The notes under the pieces were generated by a model. That model saw nothing but the letters and a program-made list of their open reading frames with translations. It was not told where the DNA came from and searched no databases. A program made the position numbers and the translations under genes. A stretch of DNA of 44,219 bases from Bryobacteraceae bacterium. Its GTDB lineage: Bacteria; Acidobacteriota; Terriglobia; Bryobacterales; Bryobacteraceae. Each line of letters opens with the position of its first letter. Positions within the stretch are counted from its first letter, which is position 1. The stretch lies in assembly GCA_030041985.1 (NCBI GenBank), contig JASIAM010000293.1, forward strand, positions 1 through 44,219. The letters are read 5' to 3'. This document shows, in pieces, positions 8,879-17,192 of the stretch.

Positions 8879-11407
8879 TTGAAACCTATCTTGCAGAATG
8901 CATTCGCGGCCCGCTTGGAATCGCTGGCCGCCGATGCCGTTTTCGGTGGGCGGCTACTGCGCAAACGAAAGATCGCCTCCGCGTCCGCGATTCTCTCGCT
9001 TGCGCTGGGATTCGGCGCTTCCATAGCTGCGTTTCGCCTGATCGACTCCCTTTTCCTGCGTCCGCTGCCGGTGGCCCATCCCGAGCAGCTCTACGTTCTC
9101 ACCTTTCAAGACCTCTTCGAACGGCAGATTGGTACCAGAGACCAGTTCGAGTATCCTGCCTTTCGCCTCTTGCGCGCGTCCGCAAATGATCAGGCCGATC
9201 TGCTGGCGATTGCATTTGCCACGCGCACCGATCTCACCTTCGGCTCGGAGCAGGAAACGGAACGCGCTTGGCGGCAGTATGTTTCCGGATCGATGTTCCG
9301 CGAGTTCGGATTGAAGCCCGCGCTGGGGAGGCTCCTCACCGAACAAGATGATGTCACGCCCGGCGCCGATCCCTACGCAGTGATTTCCTGGGATTATTGG
9401 TCGCGGCGCTTTGGCAAGGATCCAGGCGTGATCGGCCGCCATTTCCGCATGGGCAATGACTCCTTCGAAATTATCGGCGTGGCTCCCCAGGGATTTACCG
9501 GTACCGACCGGGGTACATTTACCGATATTTTCCTCCCCAACATGATGAATGTATCGGCGCTGAATGGCCCTTACAACGGCTATCGGATCTACGTCATTCC
9601 GAAAGCAGGCGCCCGTCTCTCCATCCTGAGGGATCGGTTGAGCGCGGCTCTGCATGCGTACCATGCTGAGGAGGTGAAATCATGGCCCGCGGTGCGGCTG
9701 AAACAGGAGCGTGATTTCTTCGTGGCCGCGCCGGTTTCGCTCGAACCGGCAGCCACTCCGCGCTCCGGCACACAGCGGGGATACCGGCAGGCGCTGATGA
9801 TTCTTGCAGTGCTGGTGGGCCTGGTGCTGCTGATCGCCTGCGCGAACGTGGCGAATCTGATGACGGCTCAGGCAGCGGCGCGGGCGCGTGAAATGGCGTT
9901 GCGGATCTCGATCGGCGCCGGACGCGCGCGGCTCATGCAGCTTGTTCTGATGGAGAGCGCCCTCATCGCCGCGGCTGCATCGGCGCTTGGCCTAGCTTTC
10001 TCCTGGTGGGCCGCGCCATTCGTCGTAAGCAAGCTCGGCCTGCCGGACCAGCCCGTGCGTCTCGACCTGATTGCGGACTGGCGCGTTACGATTTTCGCGG
10101 TGGGCCTCGCGTTTGCCGTCACCGCCCTGTGCGGCTTGGCGCCCGCGCTGCGCGCCTCCTCCATCAGCCCGGCCAGCGCGCTCAAAGGAAGCAGCAGCCT
10201 GCCTCGGGCACGGCGGCTGATGCACGGCTTGACGGCCGCGCAGGCTGCTTTCTGCACGTTCGTCCTGTTTGTCGCCGGCCTTTTCATTGCCACCTTTGAA
10301 AAGATGGCGAACCAGCCAACCGGCTTTTCCGCGGCGCGCGTGCTCACGCTCGAATGCGAAATCAGTGCGGCGTTGCCCAGTGAGAGTCTGCGCCAGGCCG
10401 TCGAGCAACTGCGCTCGGTTCCCGGTGTGGAATCCGCGGCGTTGTCTCAATATGCGTTGATGAGTTTCAACGCGCAGACCGCATATGTCTGGGCCAACGG
10501 CCATTCCCCTGCTGGCACCTGGAGCAACAGCACGTGGATTCTGGGGATCTCGCCCGGATGGTTTGAAACCATGAAGATGCCCTTACTCGCGGGCCGCGAT
10601 TTCCGCTGGAACGACGAGTTTCCCAAGGTCGCGGTAGTGAACGAGAAATTCGCGCACCGGTATTTCGGCACTGAATCTCCCGTAGGCCGCAGCCTGGAGG
10701 TGCTTTCCAATGAAGGCTTCGCCAGGAGTCCCGGCAGCAATGGCCGGGTCGCGATCATGATTGTGGGCGTGGTCCCCGACGCGCGGTATGAAGATATGCG
10801 GCTCCCCATCCCGGCTACTGCCTATGTGCCATTTCGGCTTCTCGATAGCCGCTCGGGGAGAGGTTCCCGCGCAACATTCCTGGTCCGCACGAAATCGCCG
10901 GACCCGATGCCGCTCGCTCGTGTGCTGCGGCAACGAATCCAGGCGGCGAGGCCTGAAATCGCGGTGTCCAATATCGTCACGCAGGAGGAACTGGTGCAGG
11001 CGCAAATGACCCGCGAACGCCTCTTGGCAACGCTGGCGCTGTTCTTTGCCGCGGTCGCGCTGATCCTGGCGGCTGTGGGTCTTTACGGTGTGCTCAATTA
11101 CGCGATTGTGGAACGGCGTCGCGAACTGGGTATTTGTCTCGCACTGGGCGCGACTGCGGGTGCGATTGCCCGGCGTGTGGTCGTGAGCCCGGTCGTTATG
11201 ATCGCACTGGGCGCGGCATTGGGGGTTACAGCCGGCCTCGATTCCGAACACTACATCACTTCCTTGCTTTATCAAGTGAAGGGCACCGGCGCCGGCATGC
11301 TGGCGTGGCCGCTGGTCACCATTTTCGGAGCTGCTCTGGTGGCCTCACTTGGGCCTGTGCTGCGCGCGGTGCGCATCGATCCGGCGGCGTTATTGCGCGC
11401 GGAGTGA
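8879..11407 (+). CDS. MacB/FtsX-type permease, acidobacterial duplicated orphan permease family
   Basis: A protein of 842 residues with two copies of the MacB arrangement. A transmembrane helix (ASAILSLALGFGASIAAF) and periplasmic domain lead to an FtsX block (LVLLIACANVANLMTAQAAA, AREMALRISIGAGRARLMQL). A second periplasmic domain follows (ILGISPGWFETMKMPLLAGR), then a second FtsX block near the C-terminus (ERRRELGICLALGATAGAIA). No ATPase domain is fused or adjacent, which is the mark of the orphan permease family. The N-terminal soluble helix domain many members carry is missing; the first transmembrane helix begins about residue 35. The TTG at 8879 is the earliest start and has no obvious ribosome binding site. 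It lies 12 bases after the receptor stop, so translational coupling is likely. Confidence 0.88.
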   Translation: MKPILQNAFAARLESLAADAVFGGRLLRKRKIASASAILSLALGFGASIAAFRLIDSLFLRPLPVAHPEQLYVLTFQDLFERQIGTRDQFEYPAFRLLRASANDQADLLAIAFATRTDLTFGSEQETERAWRQYVSGSMFREFGLKPALGRLLTEQDDVTPGADPYAVISWDYWSRRFGKDPGVIGRHFRMGNDSFEIIGVAPQGFTGTDRGTFTDIFLPNMMNVSALNGPYNGYRIYVIPKAGARLSILRDRLSAALHAYHAEEVKSWPAVRLKQERDFFVAAPVSLEPAATPRSGTQRGYRQALMILAVLVGLVLLIACANVANLMTAQAAARAREMALRISIGAGRARLMQLVLMESALIAAAASALGLAFSWWAAPFVVSKLGLPDQPVRLDLIADWRVTIFAVGLAFAVTALCGLAPALRASSISPASALKGSSSLPRARRLMHGLTAAQAAFCTFVLFVAGLFIATFEKMANQPTGFSAARVLTLECEISAALPSESLRQAVEQLRSVPGVESAALSQYALMSFNAQTAYVWANGHSPAGTWSNSTWILGISPGWFETMKMPLLAGRDFRWNDEFPKVAVVNEKFAHRYFGTESPVGRSLEVLSNEGFARSPGSNGRVAIMIVGVVPDARYEDMRLPIPATAYVPFRLLDSRSGRGSRATFLVRTKSPDPMPLARVLRQRIQAARPEIAVSNIVTQEELVQAQMTRERLLATLALFFAAVALILAAVGLYGVLNYAIVERRRELGICLALGATAGAIARRVVVSPVVMIALGAALGVTAGLDSEHYITSLLYQVKGTGAGMLAWPLVTIFGAALVASLGPVLRAVRIDPAALLRAE

Positions 11408-11440
11408 GGAAGGTGCGCCAGCGCCGGAACTCTGGTAGCG

Positions 11441-11476
11441 CCGGCGGTCTCCGCCGCCGGCGGCGCAGACCGCCGG
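11441..11476. repeat. 36-bp near-perfect palindrome in a GC-rich gap
   Basis: The left arm 11441-11458 and right arm 11459-11476 pair at 17 of 18 positions, with no loop. It lies 34 bases after the permease stop. There is no T-run after it, so it may be a cruciform or protein site, a repeat-family member, or a transcript-end stabiliser. Its reading CCGGCGGTCT...AGACCGCCGG recalls dispersed palindromic repeats, but I see only one copy in the window. Confidence 0.7.
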
Positions 11477-11537
11477 GCACTACAAAACTGGTGCGTTTGG
11501 CGGAGTAGATCTCTCGGGAAATAGAGAAATTCCAGAC

Positions 11538-11579
11538 GCCGGGCAGAAGCCCGGCGGCAGCCCGGAAGGGCTGACCCCA
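11538..11579 (-). repeat. Double-hairpin intergenic repeat, copy 1
   Basis: Read on the minus strand, this 42-base unit is a lead TGGGGT, hairpin 1 (CAGCCC-TTCC-GGGCTG, 11573-11558), then hairpin 2 (GCCGGGC-TTCT-GCCCGGC, 11555-11538). A second copy of the same length lies at 35649-35690 on the plus strand. In hairpin 1 two base pairs differ between copies, but both partners change, so the stem is kept. Both copies are intergenic. Confidence 0.75.
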
Positions 11580-11690
11580 CTGAAGCCGTTTTTGCGGCTG
11601 CGGACTGTGACCGATCGACCGGTGCATTCGTCTACCAGTAGAGGTGCTGCGCGTTCCCATGCGGGCGCCCGGTTGTGTAATGATACGCAC

Positions 11691-12806
11691 ATGATGGCGT
11701 TTCCGCGAGCACTCGGCCTGAAGCATACCGTGTACCTGTTGCTGTTTCTCTTTGGTCCGTCTGCGAAGGCGCAGTTTCAGGAAATTGGTCCGGCTCCGTT
11801 TTCTCCGGCCGTGGCGCACCAGCGGATACGCGCATTGCTGGATGCGGCCGAGCCCTCGAACCGCAAAAAAACAATTGATTCCTTAAATGCTCTGACGCCC
11901 TGGTTCCGCAATGTTCTGGACGATGAACTGATCGCCGGGTGGCAGACAGACAATCGGTCACGATTGCTGCTGGTGCTGGAACCGCTGGCCGATGCGGCGG
12001 TTGCGGCCGGAGTAGTGCAGTTTTCGTGGCGCCAGCGGACGGACGCCAATTTCAATCCCGCTTACGCGGCTGTGCTCGGACACTTGATGGCCCGCTATCC
12101 GGAGAGCGGCAACATGTTTCTCTCCGATCTCCTCGCGCCCGCGCCACCGCAGCTTTCGCCGGTGGGAACCGAAACGGTTTGCAGAATTCTGCTGGATATG
12201 CCCGACATCGGAACGTGGCGCCAAAGCGCCCTCCGGATTCTTCCCCACTATCGTTCCACCGCTGAGCGCTTACTAACGCAGGACAAGCAAGGGGGCGATC
12301 AAGAGAAGAGTTATCGCGCCCAGATATGGCTGGCGGAACTCCACGGAGAAACGCCAGGCTTCGCTAACCAGGCATCTGTTCCGCGCCAAAGACCCGCCGT
12401 GACGCCGTTGCCGGGCGCAACTAGCGGCCCTACTCTTTATCCACCGCCGTCTGCGCCGCCAGCCAGGGTGGATCGCCAGCCCGCTCCCCCACCCGTCTAT
12501 GCCCCGATCCCCCCGCCCCCGCCGGCCACGCCTGACGCGGCTCCGGTTTCCGCGCCGCCAGCAACCCTGCAGGCATATAACGGAGCGATGTCCGGAACCC
12601 TTCAATGCCAGGGCGCTCCCGTTCCGCAAAACGCCGAGTATGTTTTCCGGGATTTGCCGCCTCTCAAATTGCGGCTTGATTATGATCAGAAAGTCTGGGA
12701 GGCGCGCTTGCTGCCCGCCGATAACCAGACGCAACGTTTAATTCTGAGAAACAAAAGCTCCGGCCCGCAAAAACGATGCGTGGTGCATTGGAACGTTGTC
12801 CAGTAG
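11691..12806 (+). CDS. Exported protein with helical N-terminal domain and proline-rich linker, unknown function
   Basis: I do not recognise the family. The ATG at 11691 (a second follows at once) starts a signal peptide (HTVYLLLFLFGPSAKA, cut before QFQEI). A mainly helical domain of about 190 residues follows (HQRIRALLDAAEPSNRKKTI, RPEILLDM-like LLDMPDIGTWRQSALRIL). Then come about 80 residues of Pro/Ala-rich linker (PPPVYAPIPPPPPATPDAAP) and a C-terminal domain of about 75 residues with two Cys (GTLQCQGAPVP, KRCVVHWNVVQ). The linker suggests two domains held apart in the periplasm. The longer open frame from 11592 enters repeat DNA and is not used. The next gene starts 13 bases downstream, so this is the first gene of a three-gene operon. 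Confidence 0.75.
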   Translation: MMAFPRALGLKHTVYLLLFLFGPSAKAQFQEIGPAPFSPAVAHQRIRALLDAAEPSNRKKTIDSLNALTPWFRNVLDDELIAGWQTDNRSRLLLVLEPLADAAVAAGVVQFSWRQRTDANFNPAYAAVLGHLMARYPESGNMFLSDLLAPAPPQLSPVGTETVCRILLDMPDIGTWRQSALRILPHYRSTAERLLTQDKQGGDQEKSYRAQIWLAELHGETPGFANQASVPRQRPAVTPLPGATSGPTLYPPPSAPPARVDRQPAPPPVYAPIPPPPPATPDAAPVSAPPATLQAYNGAMSGTLQCQGAPVPQNAEYVFRDLPPLKLRLDYDQKVWEARLLPADNQTQRLILRNKSSGPQKRCVVHWNVVQ

Positions 12807-12819
12807 CAGGTGAGAACCG

Positions 12820-13698
12820 ATGAACAGAACTTTACTTCTTTCACTATGGCTGTTCGGAATGCTGGCCGGCACTTCTGCGTTGGCTGACGTCATCACCCTG
12901 AAAGACGGACACCAGGTCTCCGGATCAATCGTGGACGGCAATATTGAGCAGGTTCACATACAGACCGAGGGCCGCTCCGAAACCATCGCCGTAGATGAGA
13001 TCCAGTCGGTTCAATTCGGAGTAAACGCAGTTGCGCCGCCCAAGCCTTCTACCGCGGTGCGTGCTCCGGCGCCGGCGCCCGCAATTCCAGCCGCTCCACA
13101 ACCTGCTCCTGCGATCAGCTCATCCGCAGCCCCGCAAGCTACCGCTCCGGCTGCTTCATCCGGGACGCCGCCGCCGGGCAGCATCACTCTGCCAATCGGC
13201 ACGGAGATCGCGGTGCGCACCATCGATCGCATCGATTCGAAGAAGGCGGATCTCTCGCACGAATACGCCGCCAGTCTGGATGACCCCATTATCGTGAATG
13301 GCGTAACGGTGGTTCCCGCTAATGCGAATGCGGTGCTGAAGATCGTGGAAGCGCAGGGGCCGGGACTGACGCATAGCGCCTCTCTAGCCACGGCATTGGT
13401 TGCCGTGATCATTAACGGGCAGAGAGTTAACGTGGAAACCGGTAAGGTCGACTCAAAGGCTGGCTCACGGGCTAAGCGAACTGCGGCCGGCGGGGCCATA
13501 GGCGCAGGGGCCGGAGCGGGTATCGGAGCCGCGGCTGGCGGTGGAGTGGGCGCCGCGGCTGGAGCCGCAGCCGGTGCTGGCGTGGGAGCCATCGCCGCAC
13601 GGGTTACCGGCAGGGGCGTAGAGATTGCTCCGGAAACTCGCTTTACTTACACACTGAGTCAGCCGGCGGTGATCCAGCCCGCCGGGGCGGCCAAATGA
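12820..13698 (+). CDS. Exported protein with SH3/LSm-like N-terminal domain and C-terminal glycine zipper
   Basis: A signal peptide (LLLSLWLFGMLAGTSALA) is followed by a short SH3/LSm-like domain (DVITLKDGHQVSGSIVDGNI, VDEIQSVQFG). A Pro/Ala linker (about residues 68-120) comes next, then a beta-rich domain (ITLPIGTEIAVRTIDRIDSK). Near residue 225 a glycine zipper appears (AIGAGAGAGIGAAAGGGVGA and on), the kind that inserts in or associates with membranes. I cannot name a function; an envelope role fits the zipper. The ATG at 12820 has GGTGAG upstream. The stop overlaps the next start as ATGATGA, so translation is coupled to the following gene, whose N-terminal domain is related. Confidence 0.8.
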   Translation: MNRTLLLSLWLFGMLAGTSALADVITLKDGHQVSGSIVDGNIEQVHIQTEGRSETIAVDEIQSVQFGVNAVAPPKPSTAVRAPAPAPAIPAAPQPAPAISSSAAPQATAPAASSGTPPPGSITLPIGTEIAVRTIDRIDSKKADLSHEYAASLDDPIIVNGVTVVPANANAVLKIVEAQGPGLTHSASLATALVAVIINGQRVNVETGKVDSKAGSRAKRTAAGGAIGAGAGAGIGAAAGGGVGAAAGAAAGAGVGAIAARVTGRGVEIAPETRFTYTLSQPAVIQPAGAAK

Positions 13699-14348
13699 TG
13701 ACCCGGCCGGCCGTTCTACTCCTGATAGTCTCGCTATGCGCTGGCTCTGATACGTTGATCCTGCGCAGCGGCAAACGTGTTTCGGGGAGATGGTGGGCAA
13801 CGGATGCCAAGATGGTCAGTTTCCTGGTAGATGGGCGCCTGGAGTCGTATCCGCGCTCCGATGTATCGGAAGTGTTCTTCGGCGCAGAACCAAGCGCCGA
13901 TGCAGTCCATGCACTCGTTCCGAAACCTGACCAGATCGGGACAGTTTACTTGCAAGCGAGCGCGGGTAACCTGCTCGAGTTGGAGCGCACTCAGCCATCC
14001 GGGCATCGCGAAGGCGGCCAATCCTGGACTATGCCGGGCGGGCGATCTTCGTTTCGTTTGAATAACGACTCCCGTATGCAGTTCCTTGTGGAGATGCCCT
14101 CCAGCGTTGCCCCGAGTTCGTTCCAACTGTATCCACTCGAAACCAAGGGGAACACCCGGCGGACGAAGGCGAGTAACCGGAACGGCCCGCCACTTACGGC
14201 GCCTCTCACCACGACACAAGTGGCGGACAACACCTACATCCTCACCCCAGCGGCTGCACTAACGCCGGGCGAATATGCCTTCAGTCCCGGGTACTCGAAT
14301 GACGCATTTTGTTTCGGCGTTGACCCGGCTGTAACGGGCGCTCACTAA
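13695..14348 (+). CDS. Exported protein, SH3/LSm-like N-terminal domain plus acidobacterial C-terminal domain
   Basis: This 217-residue protein begins with a signal peptide (AVLLLIVSLCAGS). Its first domain (DTLILRSGKRVSGRWWATDA, RSDVSEVFFG) is related to that of the preceding gene. The second part has the pattern of an acidobacterial exported domain (VYLQASAGNLLELERTQPSG, FQLYPLETKG, ALTPGEYAFSPGYSNDAFCF) that is also seen as a remnant at 5131-5508. The start overlaps the previous stop by four bases (ATGA), so it is the third gene of the operon that starts at 11691. Function unknown. Confidence 0.78.
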   Translation: MMTRPAVLLLIVSLCAGSDTLILRSGKRVSGRWWATDAKMVSFLVDGRLESYPRSDVSEVFFGAEPSADAVHALVPKPDQIGTVYLQASAGNLLELERTQPSGHREGGQSWTMPGGRSSFRLNNDSRMQFLVEMPSSVAPSSFQLYPLETKGNTRRTKASNRNGPPLTAPLTTTQVADNTYILTPAAALTPGEYAFSPGYSNDAFCFGVDPAVTGAH

Positions 14349-14490
14349 GCGGCCCCGGCAACCGCAAAGTTAACGAAAGTTCTATCAGTACTTAAAGCGT
14401 ACTTACCATTACCTTTTGGAATTTGCTCATACGAAAACCTCTTTCCAACTGGAGTTTTTCGCACTATCCTGGATCACAGACTAAACCACG

Positions 14491-14498
14491 GGAAGGGG
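14491..14498 (+). promoter_or_regulatory. Ribosome binding site GGAAGGGG that fixes the peptidase start
   Basis: GGAAGGGG ends six bases before the ATG at 14504 and decides in favour of that start over an ATG at 14423, whose first 27 residues look random and would hide the signal peptide. Confidence 0.65.
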
Positions 14499-14503
14499 TA
14501 ATT

Positions 14504-15379
14504 ATGCACAAATGCCTATCGCCGAGCCGTATTGTGGCATGTTTGAGTCTTGCTTTTGGGTTAGCCGGGCACGCCGCGGAATTGCCGGGACGCTCGGAGC
14601 TCACGCCCGGCGGAAAGCGTCACGTGCTGCAACTCGTCAGAAATTCGGACGGTGCTGTGCAGCGGGTATCGGATACCTTGTATTCGACCAATTGGGCCGG
14701 TTACGCGCAGCCCAATTATCAAACCAACACTACTTATACTTCGGCCAGTTTCAGTTGGGTCGTTCCCGCGGTCACTTTTGGCAAGGAAAACAGTAAGTCA
14801 CAGACTATCGAGGCCTCGGCGATCTGGGTAGGCATCGGTGGATTCTGCGAGAATGCGGCATGCTCAACCGTCGATTCCTCGCTGATTCAGATGGGCACTG
14901 CTCAGGAAGTGAACAGCGCGGGGCAGACTCTCTACTATGCCTGGTATGAGACGCTGCCTCAGGCTGAGGTTGCTTTTGCTTACGTCTCACCGGGCGATCA
15001 TATAACCACTTTGCTGGAGTGCCTGGCCAATTGTAAGGCAGGCGTCACACAGACCTGGGAGATTGTGATGGCTGATGTGACCCAGGGTTGGAAGGCCAGC
15101 GGCACACTGAGCTATAAGTCTTCGCTGCTTTCGGCTGAGTGGATTGTGGAAGCGCCTTCCAACTCCAACGGCACTGTTTATCCCTTGGCTGACTTTGGCA
15201 CAGTGACTCTCTCGGGCCTGGTGGCAGACGGATTGAATCCCGGTTTGATATCTACAGAAGCGATTTATCTCGACGATTCGCAGGGCCAGACGGCGAGTGT
15301 CTCCGTGCCCGTAGCGGGAGATGAGTTCAGTGCGTGCTGGGCTGCCGGAACTTTGTTTGCAGCCTGTGCCGCGCCGTAA
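14504..15379 (+). CDS. Secreted glutamic peptidase, family G1 (eqolisin-like)
   Basis: A protein of 291 residues with a signal peptide (IVACLSLAFGLAGHAA). The eqolisin signature follows in order: NWAGY (63-67), the strand SFSWVVPAV, IWVGIGG (107-113), Gln129 in LIQMGT, AWYETLPQ (146-153), and Glu212 in AEWIVEAP. In the fungal enzymes the matching Gln and Glu form the catalytic pair, so both are conserved here. G1 peptidases work outside the cell at low pH, which suits an acid-soil acidobacterium. A propeptide of about 30 residues may precede NWAGY. The gene is transcribed alone, 155 bases after the preceding operon, and converges with the minus-strand gene ending at 15392. Confidence 0.85.
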   Translation: MHKCLSPSRIVACLSLAFGLAGHAAELPGRSELTPGGKRHVLQLVRNSDGAVQRVSDTLYSTNWAGYAQPNYQTNTTYTSASFSWVVPAVTFGKENSKSQTIEASAIWVGIGGFCENAACSTVDSSLIQMGTAQEVNSAGQTLYYAWYETLPQAEVAFAYVSPGDHITTLLECLANCKAGVTQTWEIVMADVTQGWKASGTLSYKSSLLSAEWIVEAPSNSNGTVYPLADFGTVTLSGLVADGLNPGLISTEAIYLDDSQGQTASVSVPVAGDEFSACWAAGTLFAACAAP

Positions 15380-15391
15380 CTTGCCGGCCGC

Positions 15392-17179
15392 TCACTTCAC
15401 CTCCTCAAAAGGGTTCTTGGGAGTGGCGCCCGGGGCCGGAACGGGTGACGGCTCGCTCGGCGTTGCTTGGTAAGGAGTCAGGCGAGGCGGGCGAAAATCA
15501 GGTTCCAACAGCCACACCGAGCGATCCGAATAATATGCGCGCAGCTTCTCATCCTCTTTGGGACCGAGATCGCGCGCCCAAACTACTCGCGAGCCATCAA
15601 TATCTGCGCGGTTGTACACCCACTCTTCCTGAAACTTATGCTCAGGATAATAGCGCACGAACACCAACAGTTTGCCGGGGAGGGCCTCGATTTGCCGGTT
15701 CACGCCGGGACGCACGGCCGGGTTGCGCGGGTTCAAACTGAGGTGGTTCAGGCCGTCCCAGGTTTCATAGGGGCGCAGCGCGAGAGAGAAGTTTGCCGTA
15801 TCGAACACGTGCAGTGTGTACCAAAAGATAAATTGCGCAATGCACAGAAATACGAGCAACTCCGCCGCCGGTCGGCTGAAGCGTGATAAGCACTCCAGGC
15901 CGGCCACGCTCACCAGGACAAACAAACACGTTACGCCTGCAAGGTAATGCGGTTCGAAATTCGGGAAGAAATTGGCGCCCAGCGCAAACAGAGCCAGGAC
16001 GAGCGCCACCCAGGCGAACCAATATGTCCGGACACGCCAGAAGAATGCCGGCAGGGCGAGGTATAGGGGCGCCAGAAAGAAGAATCGGTAGAAGCGCACG
16101 CGGTACTCGAGCCGATCGAGATACTTTTTCAGGGTTTCCGGACCGCTGCCCCGAAAACCGGACTGCATTTGAAAGTTCAGTGCCTGTTCGCGGTTCAGTT
16201 CGCGGTGTGGGACCGGGTTCTGCTGAAAGGTGAGAGCCGCCGGAACGCCGTACTGGTATTGGCTCAGCGAATAGGGCATCGTGATCCAACTGCCTGTGGC
16301 CTGGCGGTTGTGCAGCAGCATGAGCCCGGCGGCCAAAATCAAGGGCACGGAAGCGGGCGCCAAAAGCCGCACATAGCCACGCAGCACGCGCGGTTTGCGC
16401 AGAAGAGGAACCAGGAACAAAACTACGCCTGCCGCAAGAAACAGGGTTTCGTAGGGACGGATGAGCAGGTGCAATCCCAGTCCCAAACCCAGCAGCGCGG
16501 CATCGCGGGCGTGGGCGCCGCCGGCATGGGAGCCGAACAGGCGTGGGAGCGCGCCGCACACCAGGCATCCGGCCGCAGCGGCCGCTGCCCCACCCCAGTA
16601 GCTGTTCATCCAGTAGCTAAGCGGGCCGAATTCGATGACGGCCAGAACGCCGCCTACCAGCGCCCAACCGGGAGTGGTCCACGCGCGCAGCATCCAGTAG
16701 CAGAGCGCGCAGAATGCGGCCGTTGCGAGTAGCACGCCGGCCCACGGGTGGCCGAACAAAATCCAGCCCGCAGCCAACACCAGCCCTTGCCCAATCGGGT
16801 AGATCGAGCTGTAGGACGGCTGCTGGAGCACGAACTGCGTCTCGAAGAATTGAGAAAGCGCATGCGGAGGATTGGCCAGGCGAAAATGACGCAGCGTATC
16901 GGCGGCCAGAAGATGACTGAACTCATCATAAACATCGGGCCAGGGCGCCGGATGATGCGGCAGCAGCGCCAGGCGAAGCACCACTGGCAGCACAGCCAGC
17001 GCCAGCATGCAGAATGCTGTGCGTTGCGCCAGGCGCGCGGCGAGCGGTTGGATGCGCAGCCGGACGACCGCCCACATGAAAAGCAGAAAAGCCAGGACCA
17101 ACAGCAGGAAATCGCTCGCGCCAAAGCCTAGGGGATTGTGGAGGGGCAGCAACGAACGGAAAAAATCGAAGAGAAACAC
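15392..17179 (-). CDS. Polytopic membrane protein, glycosyltransferase-39/ArnT-like
   Basis: A protein of 595 residues with about ten or more transmembrane helices (for example FLLLVLAFLLFMWAVV, VGGVLAVIEFGPLSYW) and a soluble C-terminal part of about 110 residues. In the first loop DVYDEFSHLLAADTLRHFRL resembles the acidic-residue loop of GT-C transferases such as ArnT and PMT, which use polyprenyl-phosphate sugars. The family call is from topology and this loop only; neither substrate nor reaction can be stated. The start is GTG at 17179. It lies 13 bases after the kbl stop and is probably cotranscribed with it. Confidence 0.6.
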   Translation of the reverse strand: MFLFDFFRSLLPLHNPLGFGASDFLLLVLAFLLFMWAVVRLRIQPLAARLAQRTAFCMLALAVLPVVLRLALLPHHPAPWPDVYDEFSHLLAADTLRHFRLANPPHALSQFFETQFVLQQPSYSSIYPIGQGLVLAAGWILFGHPWAGVLLATAAFCALCYWMLRAWTTPGWALVGGVLAVIEFGPLSYWMNSYWGGAAAAAAGCLVCGALPRLFGSHAGGAHARDAALLGLGLGLHLLIRPYETLFLAAGVVLFLVPLLRKPRVLRGYVRLLAPASVPLILAAGLMLLHNRQATGSWITMPYSLSQYQYGVPAALTFQQNPVPHRELNREQALNFQMQSGFRGSGPETLKKYLDRLEYRVRFYRFFFLAPLYLALPAFFWRVRTYWFAWVALVLALFALGANFFPNFEPHYLAGVTCLFVLVSVAGLECLSRFSRPAAELLVFLCIAQFIFWYTLHVFDTANFSLALRPYETWDGLNHLSLNPRNPAVRPGVNRQIEALPGKLLVFVRYYPEHKFQEEWVYNRADIDGSRVVWARDLGPKEDEKLRAYYSDRSVWLLEPDFRPPRLTPYQATPSEPSPVPAPGATPKNPFEEVK

Positions 17180-17192
17180 GCGCGGCTCCGCC

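Noticed and set aside
13011-13592. Ala/Pro-rich frame on the minus strand
   Set aside because: Complement of the Gly/Ala-rich zipper and linker of the plus-strand gene.
15380-15391. Terminator between the converging peptidase and membrane protein genes
   Set aside because: Only 12 bases separate them and no hairpin is seen.
16169-16732. Gln/Arg-rich frame opposite the GT39-like protein
   Set aside because: Antisense to a well-supported membrane protein; no family pattern.
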